Below are positions 1 through 8,285 of a DNA stretch of 64,000 nucleotides, piece by piece; position 1 is the first letter of the stretch; every line of letters starts with the position of its first letter. The stretch is from Bacteroidales bacterium (GTDB taxonomy: Bacteria > Bacteroidota > Bacteroidia > Bacteroidales > UBA1402). The notes beneath the pieces were generated by a model. It had not been told where the DNA came from. It ran no database searches and saw only the letters and a list, made by a program, of their open reading frames with translations. The stretch is taken from assembly GCA_017464285.1 (NCBI GenBank), contig JAFUDT010000010.1:62001-126000 (forward strand). Direction: 5' to 3'. A program made the translations under genes and the position numbers.

Positions 1-768
1 AAAAAGTGTGCAGAGATTGACGGACTTATTGAATTGCAAGAGCAGATGATAGCACAGTTGACTGACTATAAGCAGTCTGTCATAACAGAGGCTGTCACTA
101 AAGGATTGAATCAAAATGTAGAATTTGTTCCTTCTGGAATTGAATGGATTGGGGATGTACCTAAAGGATGGAAAGTATGTCGTATAAAAGACATCTTTCG
201 CTTACGTACTGGTACTACGCCAAAAGATTTTGAAACAGGGTTAGATTCAAGTGAATTAGTGAACTGGTTTACTCCTTCTGATGTCGCAGAGATGAATTGT
301 GAACTAAATTGTTCCGAGAGACATCTTAGCAAAGCTGTTATCGAAAAAGAAGGTATTGAACTTAGCCCTGCGGGAAGTCTAATTTTTGTTGGTATTGGCG
401 CAAGTGCTGGTAAGATTGGGTATGCGACAGTACAAGGTTACAGTAACCAACAAATAACGACTTTGATTCCGAAACCAAGTAAGTGTACCGGTAAATATAG
501 TTACTACTATATGATAGCCGATAGAAAGAGAATTAGAGATAATGCATTCTTTACTACGCTCCCGATAATCAATAATTCTTATTTATCTGGAATTAAGACT
601 TTGTTGCCTTCTTTGGAGGAACAAACATCAATTGCTTCATTCCTTGATAAAAAATGTAATGAGATTGACGAGTTGATAACTGCGAAACAGAAGAGAATAG
701 AGACCTTGAAGGAATACAAAAAAAGTGTGATTTTTGAGGCCGTAACAGGAAAAATAGAAATAGAATGA
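1..768 (+). CDS. hsdS: Type I restriction specificity subunit (HsdS), 5' truncated by window edge
   Basis: The frame is open to base 1, so this is the C-terminal 255 residues of a longer protein. HsdS sets the DNA target of the type I methylase and restriction complex. Visible here are a central conserved helix (residues about 1-38), a second target recognition domain starting near PSGIEWIGDVPKGW (residues 44-57), and a C-terminal helix EIDELITAKQKRIETLKEYK with the ending SVIFEAVTGKI. The central and C-terminal helices resemble each other (EIDGLI and EIDELI; SVITEAVTKG and SVIFEAVTGK), as expected for the two spacer helices of HsdS. The first recognition domain, and presumably hsdM, lie left of the window. 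The stop overlaps the abiH start by 4 nt, so the two are probably translationally coupled. Confidence 0.95.
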   Translation, partial: KKCAEIDGLIELQEQMIAQLTDYKQSVITEAVTKGLNQNVEFVPSGIEWIGDVPKGWKVCRIKDIFRLRTGTTPKDFETGLDSSELVNWFTPSDVAEMNCELNCSERHLSKAVIEKEGIELSPAGSLIFVGIGASAGKIGYATVQGYSNQQITTLIPKPSKCTGKYSYYYMIADRKRIRDNAFFTTLPIINNSYLSGIKTLLPSLEEQTSIASFLDKKCNEIDELITAKQKRIETLKEYKKSVIFEAVTGKIEIE

Positions 769-1676
769 ATGGAAAAACTGTTATAGTAATAGGCAACGGA
801 TTCGACTTGGATATGGGCTGGCATACAAGTTACAGAGACTTTTATGATGTCCATAAAGGGTGGAATATGCACAAGTCTAATCATGATGACTTGTTTCAAT
901 ATGTTATAAAATGTGTTGCAGATAACTGGTTTGATTTTGAGCGCACATTTTTTGACTATGCTATTCACAGGGTTGATGTCGGTCTTGACACTGAATTCTA
1001 TGTTCGAGATATACAAGATTACTATAGTTTTAAAGATCAGTTATTCCGTTTCATTGCTGAACGTTCAAAACAACCGATTCAGGAAAGTTCTTTTGCGTAT
1101 CAACTATTGAAAGCATATATCGACGGATGTAAGCGCTTTCAACATAACGCAAATATGTTCTTAAATTGGTTTTCTTTTAACTACACACCATTGGATTCCA
1201 TTGCCAATAGAATAGACAGTGATACTACTTTTAATTATATTCCAGTTCATGGTACAATAGCAAGAAATAATATAATTTTTGGAATTCAAGATGATGATAG
1301 AATATTGCCAGAATATCGACCTCTTCTAAAGTCGATGGATGACAATTATAACTCACAAGGAATAGTTAAAGCATTGTTGGATTCAAATCTAATAATCTTC
1401 TTTGGGCTATCTATGGGGTATATAGATTCTATATATTTCAAAAAAATGTTCAACAGTTTATCTGACGGTAGCATATCGCCGTCTCTCGCTAACAAAGAAA
1501 TAATCTTTATCACAAAAGATGTTGAGACGAAAAAGGCGATAAAGAATAATCTTCTTGACATGGGATTACAACTACAGATATTATTCAATATGAGTAATGT
1601 CGATTTTATCTACACATCCGACAGGGATGGTAAAGAAAATTTAGCAAAGTTCGAATCGCTTTTATCAAAATTATAA
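765..1676 (+). CDS. abiH: AbiH family abortive infection protein
   Basis: A 303-residue protein of the AbiH family, named for lactococcal phage abortive infection; the biochemical activity is not established. The N-terminus carries the family signature GNGFDLDMGWHTSYRDF (residues 10-26), a nucleotide-binding-like loop. Downstream are an FNYTPLDS segment and a PVHG segment near residue 160, both usual for the family. The ATGA overlap with hsdS and the 13-nt gap to hsdR place it inside the restriction operon, a plausible phage back-up arrangement. Codon use is AT-rich like the rest of the island. Family assignment is strong; the target and trigger are unknown. Confidence 0.9.
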   Translation: MNGKTVIVIGNGFDLDMGWHTSYRDFYDVHKGWNMHKSNHDDLFQYVIKCVADNWFDFERTFFDYAIHRVDVGLDTEFYVRDIQDYYSFKDQLFRFIAERSKQPIQESSFAYQLLKAYIDGCKRFQHNANMFLNWFSFNYTPLDSIANRIDSDTTFNYIPVHGTIARNNIIFGIQDDDRILPEYRPLLKSMDDNYNSQGIVKALLDSNLIIFFGLSMGYIDSIYFKKMFNSLSDGSISPSLANKEIIFITKDVETKKAIKNNLLDMGLQLQILFNMSNVDFIYTSDRDGKENLAKFESLLSKL

Positions 1677-1689
1677 TTTTGAAGGAAAT

Positions 1690-4600
1690 ATGAGTAACGA
1701 AGATCTGAAGGAAAAGCAGTTTGAAGCCGACATTGAGCAATGGCTTCTGACAGATGGTGGCTATACAAAAGGTGACCAAAAGACCTACGATAAGGAACGT
1801 GCCATCGATATGACCACGCTCATTAAGTTCCTTGCTTCGACACAAGAAAAGCAATGGGACAGGTATGTTCGCAAGTATGGCGACAAGGCAGAAAACCGAC
1901 TTTATCAAGTATTCCAGGAGAATGTTGTGCGTTATGGCCTCATTTGGGTATTACGCAACGGCATTGACGATATGGGCATCAAACTGAAGATGTGCTATTT
2001 CCGTCCGGCATCAGAATTAAATGAGGAATTGATGCGGAAATACCATCAGAACATCCTTCAGGAAACTCGTCAGTTTGCTTATTCAACTCAGAATAGGAAC
2101 ACTATTGATATGGTGCTCTCCTTGAACGGCATCCCCGTTGTTGCTCTGGAACTAAAGAACCAACTTACAGGCCAGAACATAGAGAACTCGCGTGACCAAT
2201 GGAAGAATGACCGTGACCCTGCAGAGTTGCTTTTCCACTTCAATACCCGTATTCTGGCTTACTTTGGGGTTGACCTCTACGAAGCAATCATGGCTACGGA
2301 GTTAAAGAAAGACAAGACTTACTTCATGCCATTCAACCAAGGCAGCGGTGGCGCAGGTAATGTTGGCGGTGCAGGAAATCCCGAATGTGAAGATCCAGAA
2401 GACTATGCAACCTCATATCTGTGGAAGCGTGTGCTTCGCCGTGATATGCTGCTGAGTATCCTGCAGCGTTATATCTCTCGTCAGGAAGAGGAGAAAATCA
2501 AGCTTGTTCGTGACAAACATGGAAAGATTAAGGAGAAGAAGGAAACATCAGTGAAGATTATCTTCCCTCGCTATCATCAGTTAGATGTCGTAGAGAAACT
2601 TTTGGCTGACACAGAGGAAAAAGGCAGTGGTCAGAACTACCTGATTCAGCACTCTGCTGGTTCAGGAAAGTCAAACTCTATTGCCTGGCTTACTTATCGA
2701 CTGGCTTCACTGCATGATGCTGAACAGAAGAGTATCTTCGATGCTGTCTTTGTCATAACAGACCGACGTGTACTTAACTCACAGTTGCAGACCACGATTC
2801 TTGGTTTTGACCATATTGAAGGTCAGATCGAGACTATTACAGACAAAGACCCTTCAACTAAATTACGTGATGTAATCAATGAAGAGGCAGCACGTATCGT
2901 TATTTGTACTCTTCATCGGTTCCCTGTTATTTATCAGGAAGTGACTTCTCGAAGCGGAAAACACTATGCCATCATAGTTGATGAAGCTCACAGTAGTCAG
3001 AGTGGCAAGAGTGCAGAGAAGGTTAAGACTGCATTAGCAGATACAGACGAAGCATTACGCGAAATGGCTGAGCTGGAAGAGAAGACTGAGGAAGAACTGG
3101 AGAAAGAGCGCGATGCCATGATGGAGGATTTGTTAGCACAAGGAAAGCACAACAATCTCTCGTTCTATGCCTTTACTGCAACTCCCAAACCAAAGACTCT
3201 CCAGACTTTCGGTGTTTTGGTTGAGAAAGGAAAGACACCAGAAGAGGATAAATACCGTGCATTCCATATCTATTCAATGCTTCAGGCTATTGAGGAAGGA
3301 TTCATCAATGATGTGTTGTTGCAATATACACCGTATAGCGTTACATACGAAATACAAAAGCGTATTGAACACGACCCGACATATGAAGAGACCCCTGCAA
3401 CAAAAGCAGTGAAAGCTTATCACGATAACCACCAGCATGTTATCAACCAGAAGACGGAAATTATTGTTGAGAAATTCCGTGCCATCACCCTCAATGCTAT
3501 GCAGGGACAAGCAAAAGCAATGGTTGTAACATCAAGCCGTGCCCATGCTTTGCGCTACTTCATGCAAATCAAGAAGTACTGTGAGGATAAGGGTTATACC
3601 GATGTTCACCCAATGGTTGCATTCTCTGGCAAGGTTAAGTTCGGCGAGACAGAATATACAGAGACCAAGCTTAATAGTGATGGAGAGTTACATATTAGTG
3701 AAGAACGTCTGCCCCTCTATTTTGCCAGCGACATGTACAACATCCTTGTTGTAGCAGACAAGTATCAGACAGGTTTTGACGAGCCTCTTTTGCATACCAT
3801 GTTTGTGGACAAGAAGCTGAAGAATGTCAAGGCCGTGCAGACATTAAGCCGATTGAATCGCTCACATAAAGACAAAGAAGACACATACGTCTTGGACTTT
3901 GTAAACGATCCAGAGTCTATCAAAAAGTCTTTTGAACCGTTCTATACAGCTACAGAGCTTATCCGTCCTGTAGATGTGAATGGCGTATATAATTTCCGCA
4001 ATGATATTGCACAGTACCACCTCTGGAATCCTGCGGAAGAAGAAGCTATATACAAATTAGCGTCGGAAACCAAGGGAGATAAGAGCAGGTTGGCCAAACT
4101 GAGCAATGCCTTTAAGCCAATCGTAACCAGATTCGAACAGTTTGATGAAGAGACACGTTTCAAAGTGCGTTCACTCATTAAAAACTTTGTCCGTTTCTAC
4201 GCTTACATGGCTCAGGTAGAACGCACATATGACCGTTCTTTATACAAGACATATATTTTCTGTGATTTGCTATATCGATTGCTGCCCAAGACACCACATG
4301 AGAAAGTTGACCTGAACAAGCAGATTCAACTTATAAACTCACGCATTGAGGAGGGAAAGACCCAGCAGATTGTACTTGAAAAGGGCAAAGGTGGCATAAA
4401 AGGAGAAAACGTGAAGGGTGGTGGAAAACCAGATGAGAAAACAGATTTGCTGTCTAATATCATAGATAAAGTAAATCTGATGTTCAAAGGAAACTTTTCC
4501 CCTGCCGATCGTGTGATTGTAGAAGCTATCTTCGACAAACTTAACACCGCATCAGCTAAAAAGAAGTTAACCAAGCAGGCCAAAAACAATGACCCGAAAC

Positions 4601-5418
4601 AGTTTGCCGAGAGTATCTTCCCTGACATTTTTGAGAAAGCTGCTCAGCAATGCTATGATGATAGCATCGGGGCATTTGACCGATTGTTCCAAAATAAGGA
4701 GTTGTACAATAGCATCATGACTCAGATGGCAGATTTGATGTATCAGAACTATCGAACTGAGGGCGATACACTCATCTTCAATCCTGAAAGATTTAAGGAG
4801 AAGATTCTGCCAACCATTGAGCGTGAGTTTGCCTTATATAAAATGATGCCTAAAGGCAAGGAGCAGATAGCAGACGATTTGGTAGCACTTATTGCAGCCC
4901 AGACCACAGATGACATCGATGGTGCCAATGATGTCATTCAAAATGCATTCAACCGTCTGTATTGTAGTCCAACAAAGGTTTCATTGGTTGACAAGAAACA
5001 GCATTTCAATACACTTGTAAGTCGCTTTGAGGTATTCCTGAAGAAAGTGTTCTACCTGAAGAACCACTCTGAGATTGTAAGTACCAAGCCAGGACAAGAA
5101 GGTATGAAAGCTACGTTAGCCGATTGTATATATCAGACTCCTTGTTTGAAACGCTTGAAGTTCTCAGAGAGTGAAGCTGATAAGAAGTTCAGCGAATATC
5201 TTGGCATGGTTAGAGATTGGCGCAATGACAATGCCCATAAAGCACCGACAGCAACGGAGCAAGAATGTGATACGGCTATTAATGTTCTAACCAGCATGTA
5301 TCTTTATGTTGTAGCCTTTGGCATTGGCATTTGTGAAATAGAACAAATTGATTCGGCTGCTCTTGATAATTCTTTAAATAATGAAGCATATAATCTGGTG
5401 GCAGAACATGATTCTTAG
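1690..5418 (+). CDS. hsdR: Type I restriction endonuclease motor subunit (HsdR)
   Basis: A 1,242-residue ATP-dependent translocase-nuclease of a type I restriction system. In order: an N-terminal PD-(D/E)XK nuclease region with the motif ALELKNQ near residues 152-158; helicase motif I HSAGSGKSNS near residue 323; motif II VDEAHSSQSGK near residue 430; motif III FTATPK near residue 495; motif V-VI region VADKYQTGFDEP and QTLSRLNRSH; then a long helical C-terminal domain that binds the methylase. No frameshift or premature stop is seen, so this subunit looks intact. It is co-directional with hsdS and abiH and ends 88 nt before the HEPN-type gene. Confidence 0.97.
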   Translation: MSNEDLKEKQFEADIEQWLLTDGGYTKGDQKTYDKERAIDMTTLIKFLASTQEKQWDRYVRKYGDKAENRLYQVFQENVVRYGLIWVLRNGIDDMGIKLKMCYFRPASELNEELMRKYHQNILQETRQFAYSTQNRNTIDMVLSLNGIPVVALELKNQLTGQNIENSRDQWKNDRDPAELLFHFNTRILAYFGVDLYEAIMATELKKDKTYFMPFNQGSGGAGNVGGAGNPECEDPEDYATSYLWKRVLRRDMLLSILQRYISRQEEEKIKLVRDKHGKIKEKKETSVKIIFPRYHQLDVVEKLLADTEEKGSGQNYLIQHSAGSGKSNSIAWLTYRLASLHDAEQKSIFDAVFVITDRRVLNSQLQTTILGFDHIEGQIETITDKDPSTKLRDVINEEAARIVICTLHRFPVIYQEVTSRSGKHYAIIVDEAHSSQSGKSAEKVKTALADTDEALREMAELEEKTEEELEKERDAMMEDLLAQGKHNNLSFYAFTATPKPKTLQTFGVLVEKGKTPEEDKYRAFHIYSMLQAIEEGFINDVLLQYTPYSVTYEIQKRIEHDPTYEETPATKAVKAYHDNHQHVINQKTEIIVEKFRAITLNAMQGQAKAMVVTSSRAHALRYFMQIKKYCEDKGYTDVHPMVAFSGKVKFGETEYTETKLNSDGELHISEERLPLYFASDMYNILVVADKYQTGFDEPLLHTMFVDKKLKNVKAVQTLSRLNRSHKDKEDTYVLDFVNDPESIKKSFEPFYTATELIRPVDVNGVYNFRNDIAQYHLWNPAEEEAIYKLASETKGDKSRLAKLSNAFKPIVTRFEQFDEETRFKVRSLIKNFVRFYAYMAQVERTYDRSLYKTYIFCDLLYRLLPKTPHEKVDLNKQIQLINSRIEEGKTQQIVLEKGKGGIKGENVKGGGKPDEKTDLLSNIIDKVNLMFKGNFSPADRVIVEAIFDKLNTASAKKKLTKQAKNNDPKQFAESIFPDIFEKAAQQCYDDSIGAFDRLFQNKELYNSIMTQMADLMYQNYRTEGDTLIFNPERFKEKILPTIEREFALYKMMPKGKEQIADDLVALIAAQTTDDIDGANDVIQNAFNRLYCSPTKVSLVDKKQHFNTLVSRFEVFLKKVFYLKNHSEIVSTKPGQEGMKATLADCIYQTPCLKRLKFSESEADKKFSEYLGMVRDWRNDNAHKAPTATEQECDTAINVLTSMYLYVVAFGIGICEIEQIDSAALDNSLNNEAYNLVAEHDS

Positions 5419-5506
5419 TCTTTTGAAAGGTCATATGCAGGCGGCATCTTTTGAGAGCTATAATTAGGTAATATACAAACATATAATAACGACACAAAAA
5501 CAGAAT

Positions 5507-6298
5507 ATGGACGAATCAAATCAGAATCAGGTTGCGAAAGAAATAAAACAGTATTGTCTTACAATTTCGCGACCAAATGGGCAAAGAAATGAGAAGGTTG
5601 CGAAAGAAATAAAACAGTATTGTCTTACAATAGACCATCTCAATTATAACACTATTCATTCGGCACACCAGATTAAACAGGGCGTAGAAGATAAGTGGCG
5701 TGACTCAATTCCCACATATTTCATCTATAGTTTTTTCACCTTTAACTCTATTTATTCGATAGATTGGGGAAAAACTAAAAGCGAGAATGAACTGACATAT
5801 CATTCTGAAGGATTCGAAAGAACTAGAATAAACAAGTTACTTAGTTTTTGTTTCGAAGGTGCCGAGGAACAAGCTAAAATAACGTTTAGTGAGTTCATAA
5901 AGAAAAATCTGCCCGACAAGTTCGATACTCACGACAAGTTCGATACTCAAGTGTTTCTTGGACTTATAAAGGAAGATAAGAATGAAAAGGGTAATGTTAA
6001 AGAAATAGTAGAAGATAAATTCGGGAGGTATCATTATCCTATCAAAGACTTTAAGGATGCGTTTAGAAGGTTTATGAAAAGGGACATTCCGAACGAGGAT
6101 GAATGTCAGAAAATCGCACAGTTCATTTATAGTGTCAGATGTAATTTGTTTCATGGATTGAAGCAGGTGGTTCAACTCGAAAATAGAAACTCTGATATTG
6201 AAAAAGAATTATATAAATTGAAGGTGTATACTGCTTTCTTGAATGGCATAAATTCTTTTTGTATCAATCAGATAAAACATGAATTCAGCGCTTATTAA
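5507..6298 (+). CDS. Unrecognised protein with a HEPN-type RxxxxH motif
   Basis: A 263-residue soluble protein that I do not recognise as a named family. Near the C-terminus, SVRCNLFHGLKQ contains R-x4-H (Arg 211, His 216), the catalytic signature of HEPN ribonucleases, in the usual context of a hydrophobic helix followed by LFHG. This motif, and its place directly after a type I restriction operon, suggest a defence or toxin role; that is inference. Two in-frame duplications lie inside the gene: a 37-bp direct repeat (5529-5565 and 5595-5631, spacing 66 bp) that doubles VAKEIKQYCLTI, and an 18-bp tandem repeat (5914-5931 and 5932-5949) that doubles KFDT(H/Q). No signal peptide or membrane segment is seen. 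Confidence 0.7.
   Translation: MDESNQNQVAKEIKQYCLTISRPNGQRNEKVAKEIKQYCLTIDHLNYNTIHSAHQIKQGVEDKWRDSIPTYFIYSFFTFNSIYSIDWGKTKSENELTYHSEGFERTRINKLLSFCFEGAEEQAKITFSEFIKKNLPDKFDTHDKFDTQVFLGLIKEDKNEKGNVKEIVEDKFGRYHYPIKDFKDAFRRFMKRDIPNEDECQKIAQFIYSVRCNLFHGLKQVVQLENRNSDIEKELYKLKVYTAFLNGINSFCINQIKHEFSAY
5529..5631 (+). repeat. 37-bp in-frame direct repeat inside the HEPN-type gene
   Basis: Bases 5529-5565 and 5595-5631 are identical. The 66-bp offset is a multiple of three, so the duplication adds 22 codons without breaking the frame. Both copies encode VAKEIKQYCLTI. Confidence 0.9.
5914..5949 (+). repeat. 18-bp tandem duplication inside the HEPN-type gene
   Basis: Two adjacent copies of CGACAAGTTCGATACTCA occupy 5914-5931 and 5932-5949. 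The unit is six codons, so copy number can change without frameshift. Confidence 0.9.
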
Positions 6299-6348
6299 GT
6301 GCGATTTCTACTTCTGACATTCAAATTGCCCCCTATTTTTTCTTCTAT

Positions 6349-6383
6349 GTGCAAATAGATTGCACTCCTGGTTCGTACTTTTG
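6349..6383 (+). promoter_or_regulatory. Palindromic operator plus -7 promoter box, copy 1
   Basis: GTGCAAATAGATTGCAC (6349-6365) is a perfect inverted repeat with 6-bp arms and a 5-bp spacer. Ten bases later comes TACTTTTG (6376-6383), a match to the Bacteroidota -7 box TAnnTTTG. The palindrome covers the region where a -33 element would sit, the classic place for a repressor. No convincing gene follows before copy 2. The only small frame is an 18-codon ATG frame at 6425-6481, which I do not call. Confidence 0.75.
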
Positions 6384-6522
6384 CACCGTCAGTGGAAAAC
6401 ATCCCCGCTGATCGTTGTGTTGTTATGTTTTTTCTGATTATGTTGATTGCGTATCTGGACGATATGCTGGCAAGGAGATAAGTCTGGTCTCATCAAGTTG
6501 ATTGGGCATTTTTTTTGCATCT

Positions 6523-6557
6523 GTGCAAATAGATTGCACAATGGTTTTGTATCTTTG
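6523..6557 (+). promoter_or_regulatory. Palindromic operator plus -7 promoter box, copy 2
   Basis: The same 17-bp palindrome recurs exactly at 6523-6539, again ten bases before a -7 box, TATCTTTG (6550-6557). Downstream bases are also alike in the two copies (GCAnCGTCAnnnGAAAA). This copy would start transcription about 40 bp before the 123-residue gene that precedes the WYL regulator. WYL-domain repressors commonly bind palindromes over their own promoters, so autoregulation by the WYL protein is the natural inference. Confidence 0.8.
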
Positions 6558-6602
6558 CATCGTCAAACGAAAAACATGTTTCACTTTTAATTCATTTATG
6601 CC

Positions 6603-6974
6603 ATGAACAAGATGATGACTTACGACCAGGGTATGCAGATTATCTGCGAAGCCAAGAGCAAACTCGCCGAATATGTCAGCGATATCAGTGTATTCCCCTA
6701 TATCTTCCACGCCTGGCGGCAGGGGTTGTTTGGCGACGTGCATCCCAAGCAGGATCCCATCAAGGTGCTGGCTGGCCGCATCTTCGATGCCTACCGGCCT
6801 GTTTCCAAGGCCGAGCGGAAGCTGTTCCAGGCCTTCCTGCCTCAACTCATGGAACTCAGCGAGACGGAAGCTGCCTCGTACTATCTTACTTGTGTCTTGG
6901 TGGATTTCACCAAGATCGATGACGAATGGTATGCGACCTACGCCGACCGGTTGAGTCACGACCTTTTTTCGTAG
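6603..6974 (+). CDS. Unrecognised 123-residue protein preceding the WYL regulator
   Basis: A small soluble, mostly helical protein with no signal peptide, membrane segment or motif I recognise. The ATG at 6603 is chosen because the ATG five bases earlier runs straight into a stop. It sits behind the second operator-promoter unit and its stop lies 26 nt before the likely start of the WYL regulator, so the two probably form an operon. Base composition is richer in GC than the restriction island to its left. Partner, effector or target of the regulator are all possible; nothing in the sequence decides. Confidence 0.7.
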   Translation: MNKMMTYDQGMQIICEAKSKLAEYVSDISVFPYIFHAWRQGLFGDVHPKQDPIKVLAGRIFDAYRPVSKAERKLFQAFLPQLMELSETEAASYYLTCVLVDFTKIDDEWYATYADRLSHDLFS

Positions 6975-7000
6975 TAACAGTCCTCTCAACACTGTCCATT

Positions 7001-8020
7001 ATGCCAAGCAACAAACACGCGGGTATTCGCTACAAGGTGCTGGACGATTGTTTCAGCAACAAGCATCGTAGGTATTATTTCAACGACTTGCTGGAAAAGT
7101 GCAATGAAGAATTGCGATACCAGTGCGGTGAATCGTGTAGTGTGGGTGTTCGTACACTTCGGTCGGATATCAAGTATATGCGTGAGCAAGCGCTAATGAG
7201 CCGCGTCTATATAGATACAAAAGATGATGGCAGCGGAGGCCGCTACTATCAGTATTCCGACCTGGAGTTTTCCATCTATAAGCGTGGTTTGAGCCAGGAC
7301 AATCTGGCGCAATTGAGGGAAACCATTCTGATGCTTCAGCGTTTCAAGGGATTGCCCGATCTGGGGTGGATGTCGGAGGTGCTCGTAAAACTCGAGGACA
7401 AGCTGGAGCTGCATGGTTCTAAAAAGAGTGTGATCGGTTTTGAAGAGAATAAGACATACTCCGGACTAGATTGGATTCAGAGTGTATTTGAGGCTATTAT
7501 CAACCAAATGCCTCAGAAGGTGAGTTACCGGACCTTCAATGATGTCGAATATGAGTGGATTTTGTCGCCTCATTATCTCAAGGAATACAACAATCGTTGG
7601 TTTCTTGTGGGTACAAACCACGATGGCAATAGGGTAACCACTGTTGCGTTGGACAGGATTGACGAAATGGAGCCGGTCCACGAAACTTATCTGACATCGG
7701 ACATTGATTTTGAGTCGTATTTTGACGATGTGGTAGGGGTGACGGTCTGTCAGGAACGTCACAAAGAGACCATTAGGCTCCGTTTTGCCCAGGACTCGCC
7801 CCGGTTTTTCTATGTCCAGACCAAGATGCTGCATCAGTCGCAGGTCCTGGAAGATCTCGATAATCGGATTGTCCGCATCGAAGTGATTCCCAACAACGAA
7901 CTAGATGCGCTCATCCTTTCGTTTGGCAAAGACGTGGAGGTGCTGTCGCCACCCGAATACCGGGCTCACATCCAGAACATCGTCCGTCAGTCGTACGAAC
8001 ATTATTTTCCGAAGAAGTAG
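7001..8020 (+). CDS. WYL-domain transcriptional regulator
   Basis: A 339-residue regulator. The N-terminal part (about residues 1-75) has the look of a winged helix, followed by a linker and a WYL domain around residues 170-225, recognised by LSPHYLKEYNNRWFLVGTN and VALDRIDEME. A C-terminal extension typical of WYL proteins follows to the end. The reading frame extends left to 6926, but that overlaps the preceding gene and lacks homology-like sequence, so the ATG at 7001 (MPSNKHAGIRYKVLDD) is preferred. WYL proteins bind nucleotide-like ligands and often control defence genes. The two exact palindromes upstream are candidate operators for it. Confidence 0.88.
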   Translation: MPSNKHAGIRYKVLDDCFSNKHRRYYFNDLLEKCNEELRYQCGESCSVGVRTLRSDIKYMREQALMSRVYIDTKDDGSGGRYYQYSDLEFSIYKRGLSQDNLAQLRETILMLQRFKGLPDLGWMSEVLVKLEDKLELHGSKKSVIGFEENKTYSGLDWIQSVFEAIINQMPQKVSYRTFNDVEYEWILSPHYLKEYNNRWFLVGTNHDGNRVTTVALDRIDEMEPVHETYLTSDIDFESYFDDVVGVTVCQERHKETIRLRFAQDSPRFFYVQTKMLHQSQVLEDLDNRIVRIEVIPNNELDALILSFGKDVEVLSPPEYRAHIQNIVRQSYEHYFPKK

Positions 8021-8021
8021 T

Positions 8022-8088
8022 TTGAGAAGTTTTCGGGGTGAGTGAACATAGATTATATTAGCCGCAAATATCTATGAAAAACTTCTCA
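8022..8088. other. Extended inverted repeat after the WYL gene
   Basis: TGAGAAGTTTT (8023-8033) is complementary to AAAACTTCTCA (8077-8087), with an inner pair ATAGAT/ATCTAT near 8049-8075. It could fold into a long hairpin at the 3' end of the WYL mRNA. No U-run follows, so it is not a standard intrinsic terminator. The rest of the gap to the Fic gene shows only the promoter listed separately. Confidence 0.45.
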
Positions 8089-8234
8089 GGGGTAAGCCAC
8101 GGCGGCTGGGGCAGAATGCCCCATTGAGCCGGATGTTGAAAATAAAACAAAAAATGCTCGGTTTTTACCGGCTAAAACAGCCGCATTGAGGCTGAATGAC
8201 CAGTCTATTCGCCGAATATTTTTCGGTGAAAAAC

Positions 8235-8265
8235 TTGTTTATTAACCGAATTGGCAATAGATTTG
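8235..8265 (+). promoter_or_regulatory. Promoter of the Fic gene
   Basis: TTG at 8235-8237, then 20 bp, then TAGATTTG (8258-8265), a good match to the Bacteroidota -33/-7 consensus. The start codon follows 20 bp after the box. The box lies inside GCAATAGATTTGC, which resembles the palindrome found upstream of the WYL module (ATAGAT centre with GCAA/TTGC arms), so shared control is possible but weakly supported. Confidence 0.65.
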
Positions 8266-8285
8266 CATCGAAAAAAAGATAAGAC

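Noticed and set aside
6425..6481. An 18-codon ATG frame between the two operator-promoter units
   Set aside because: Too short to judge, no ribosome-binding or composition evidence. A leader peptide is possible but not supportable from one sequence.
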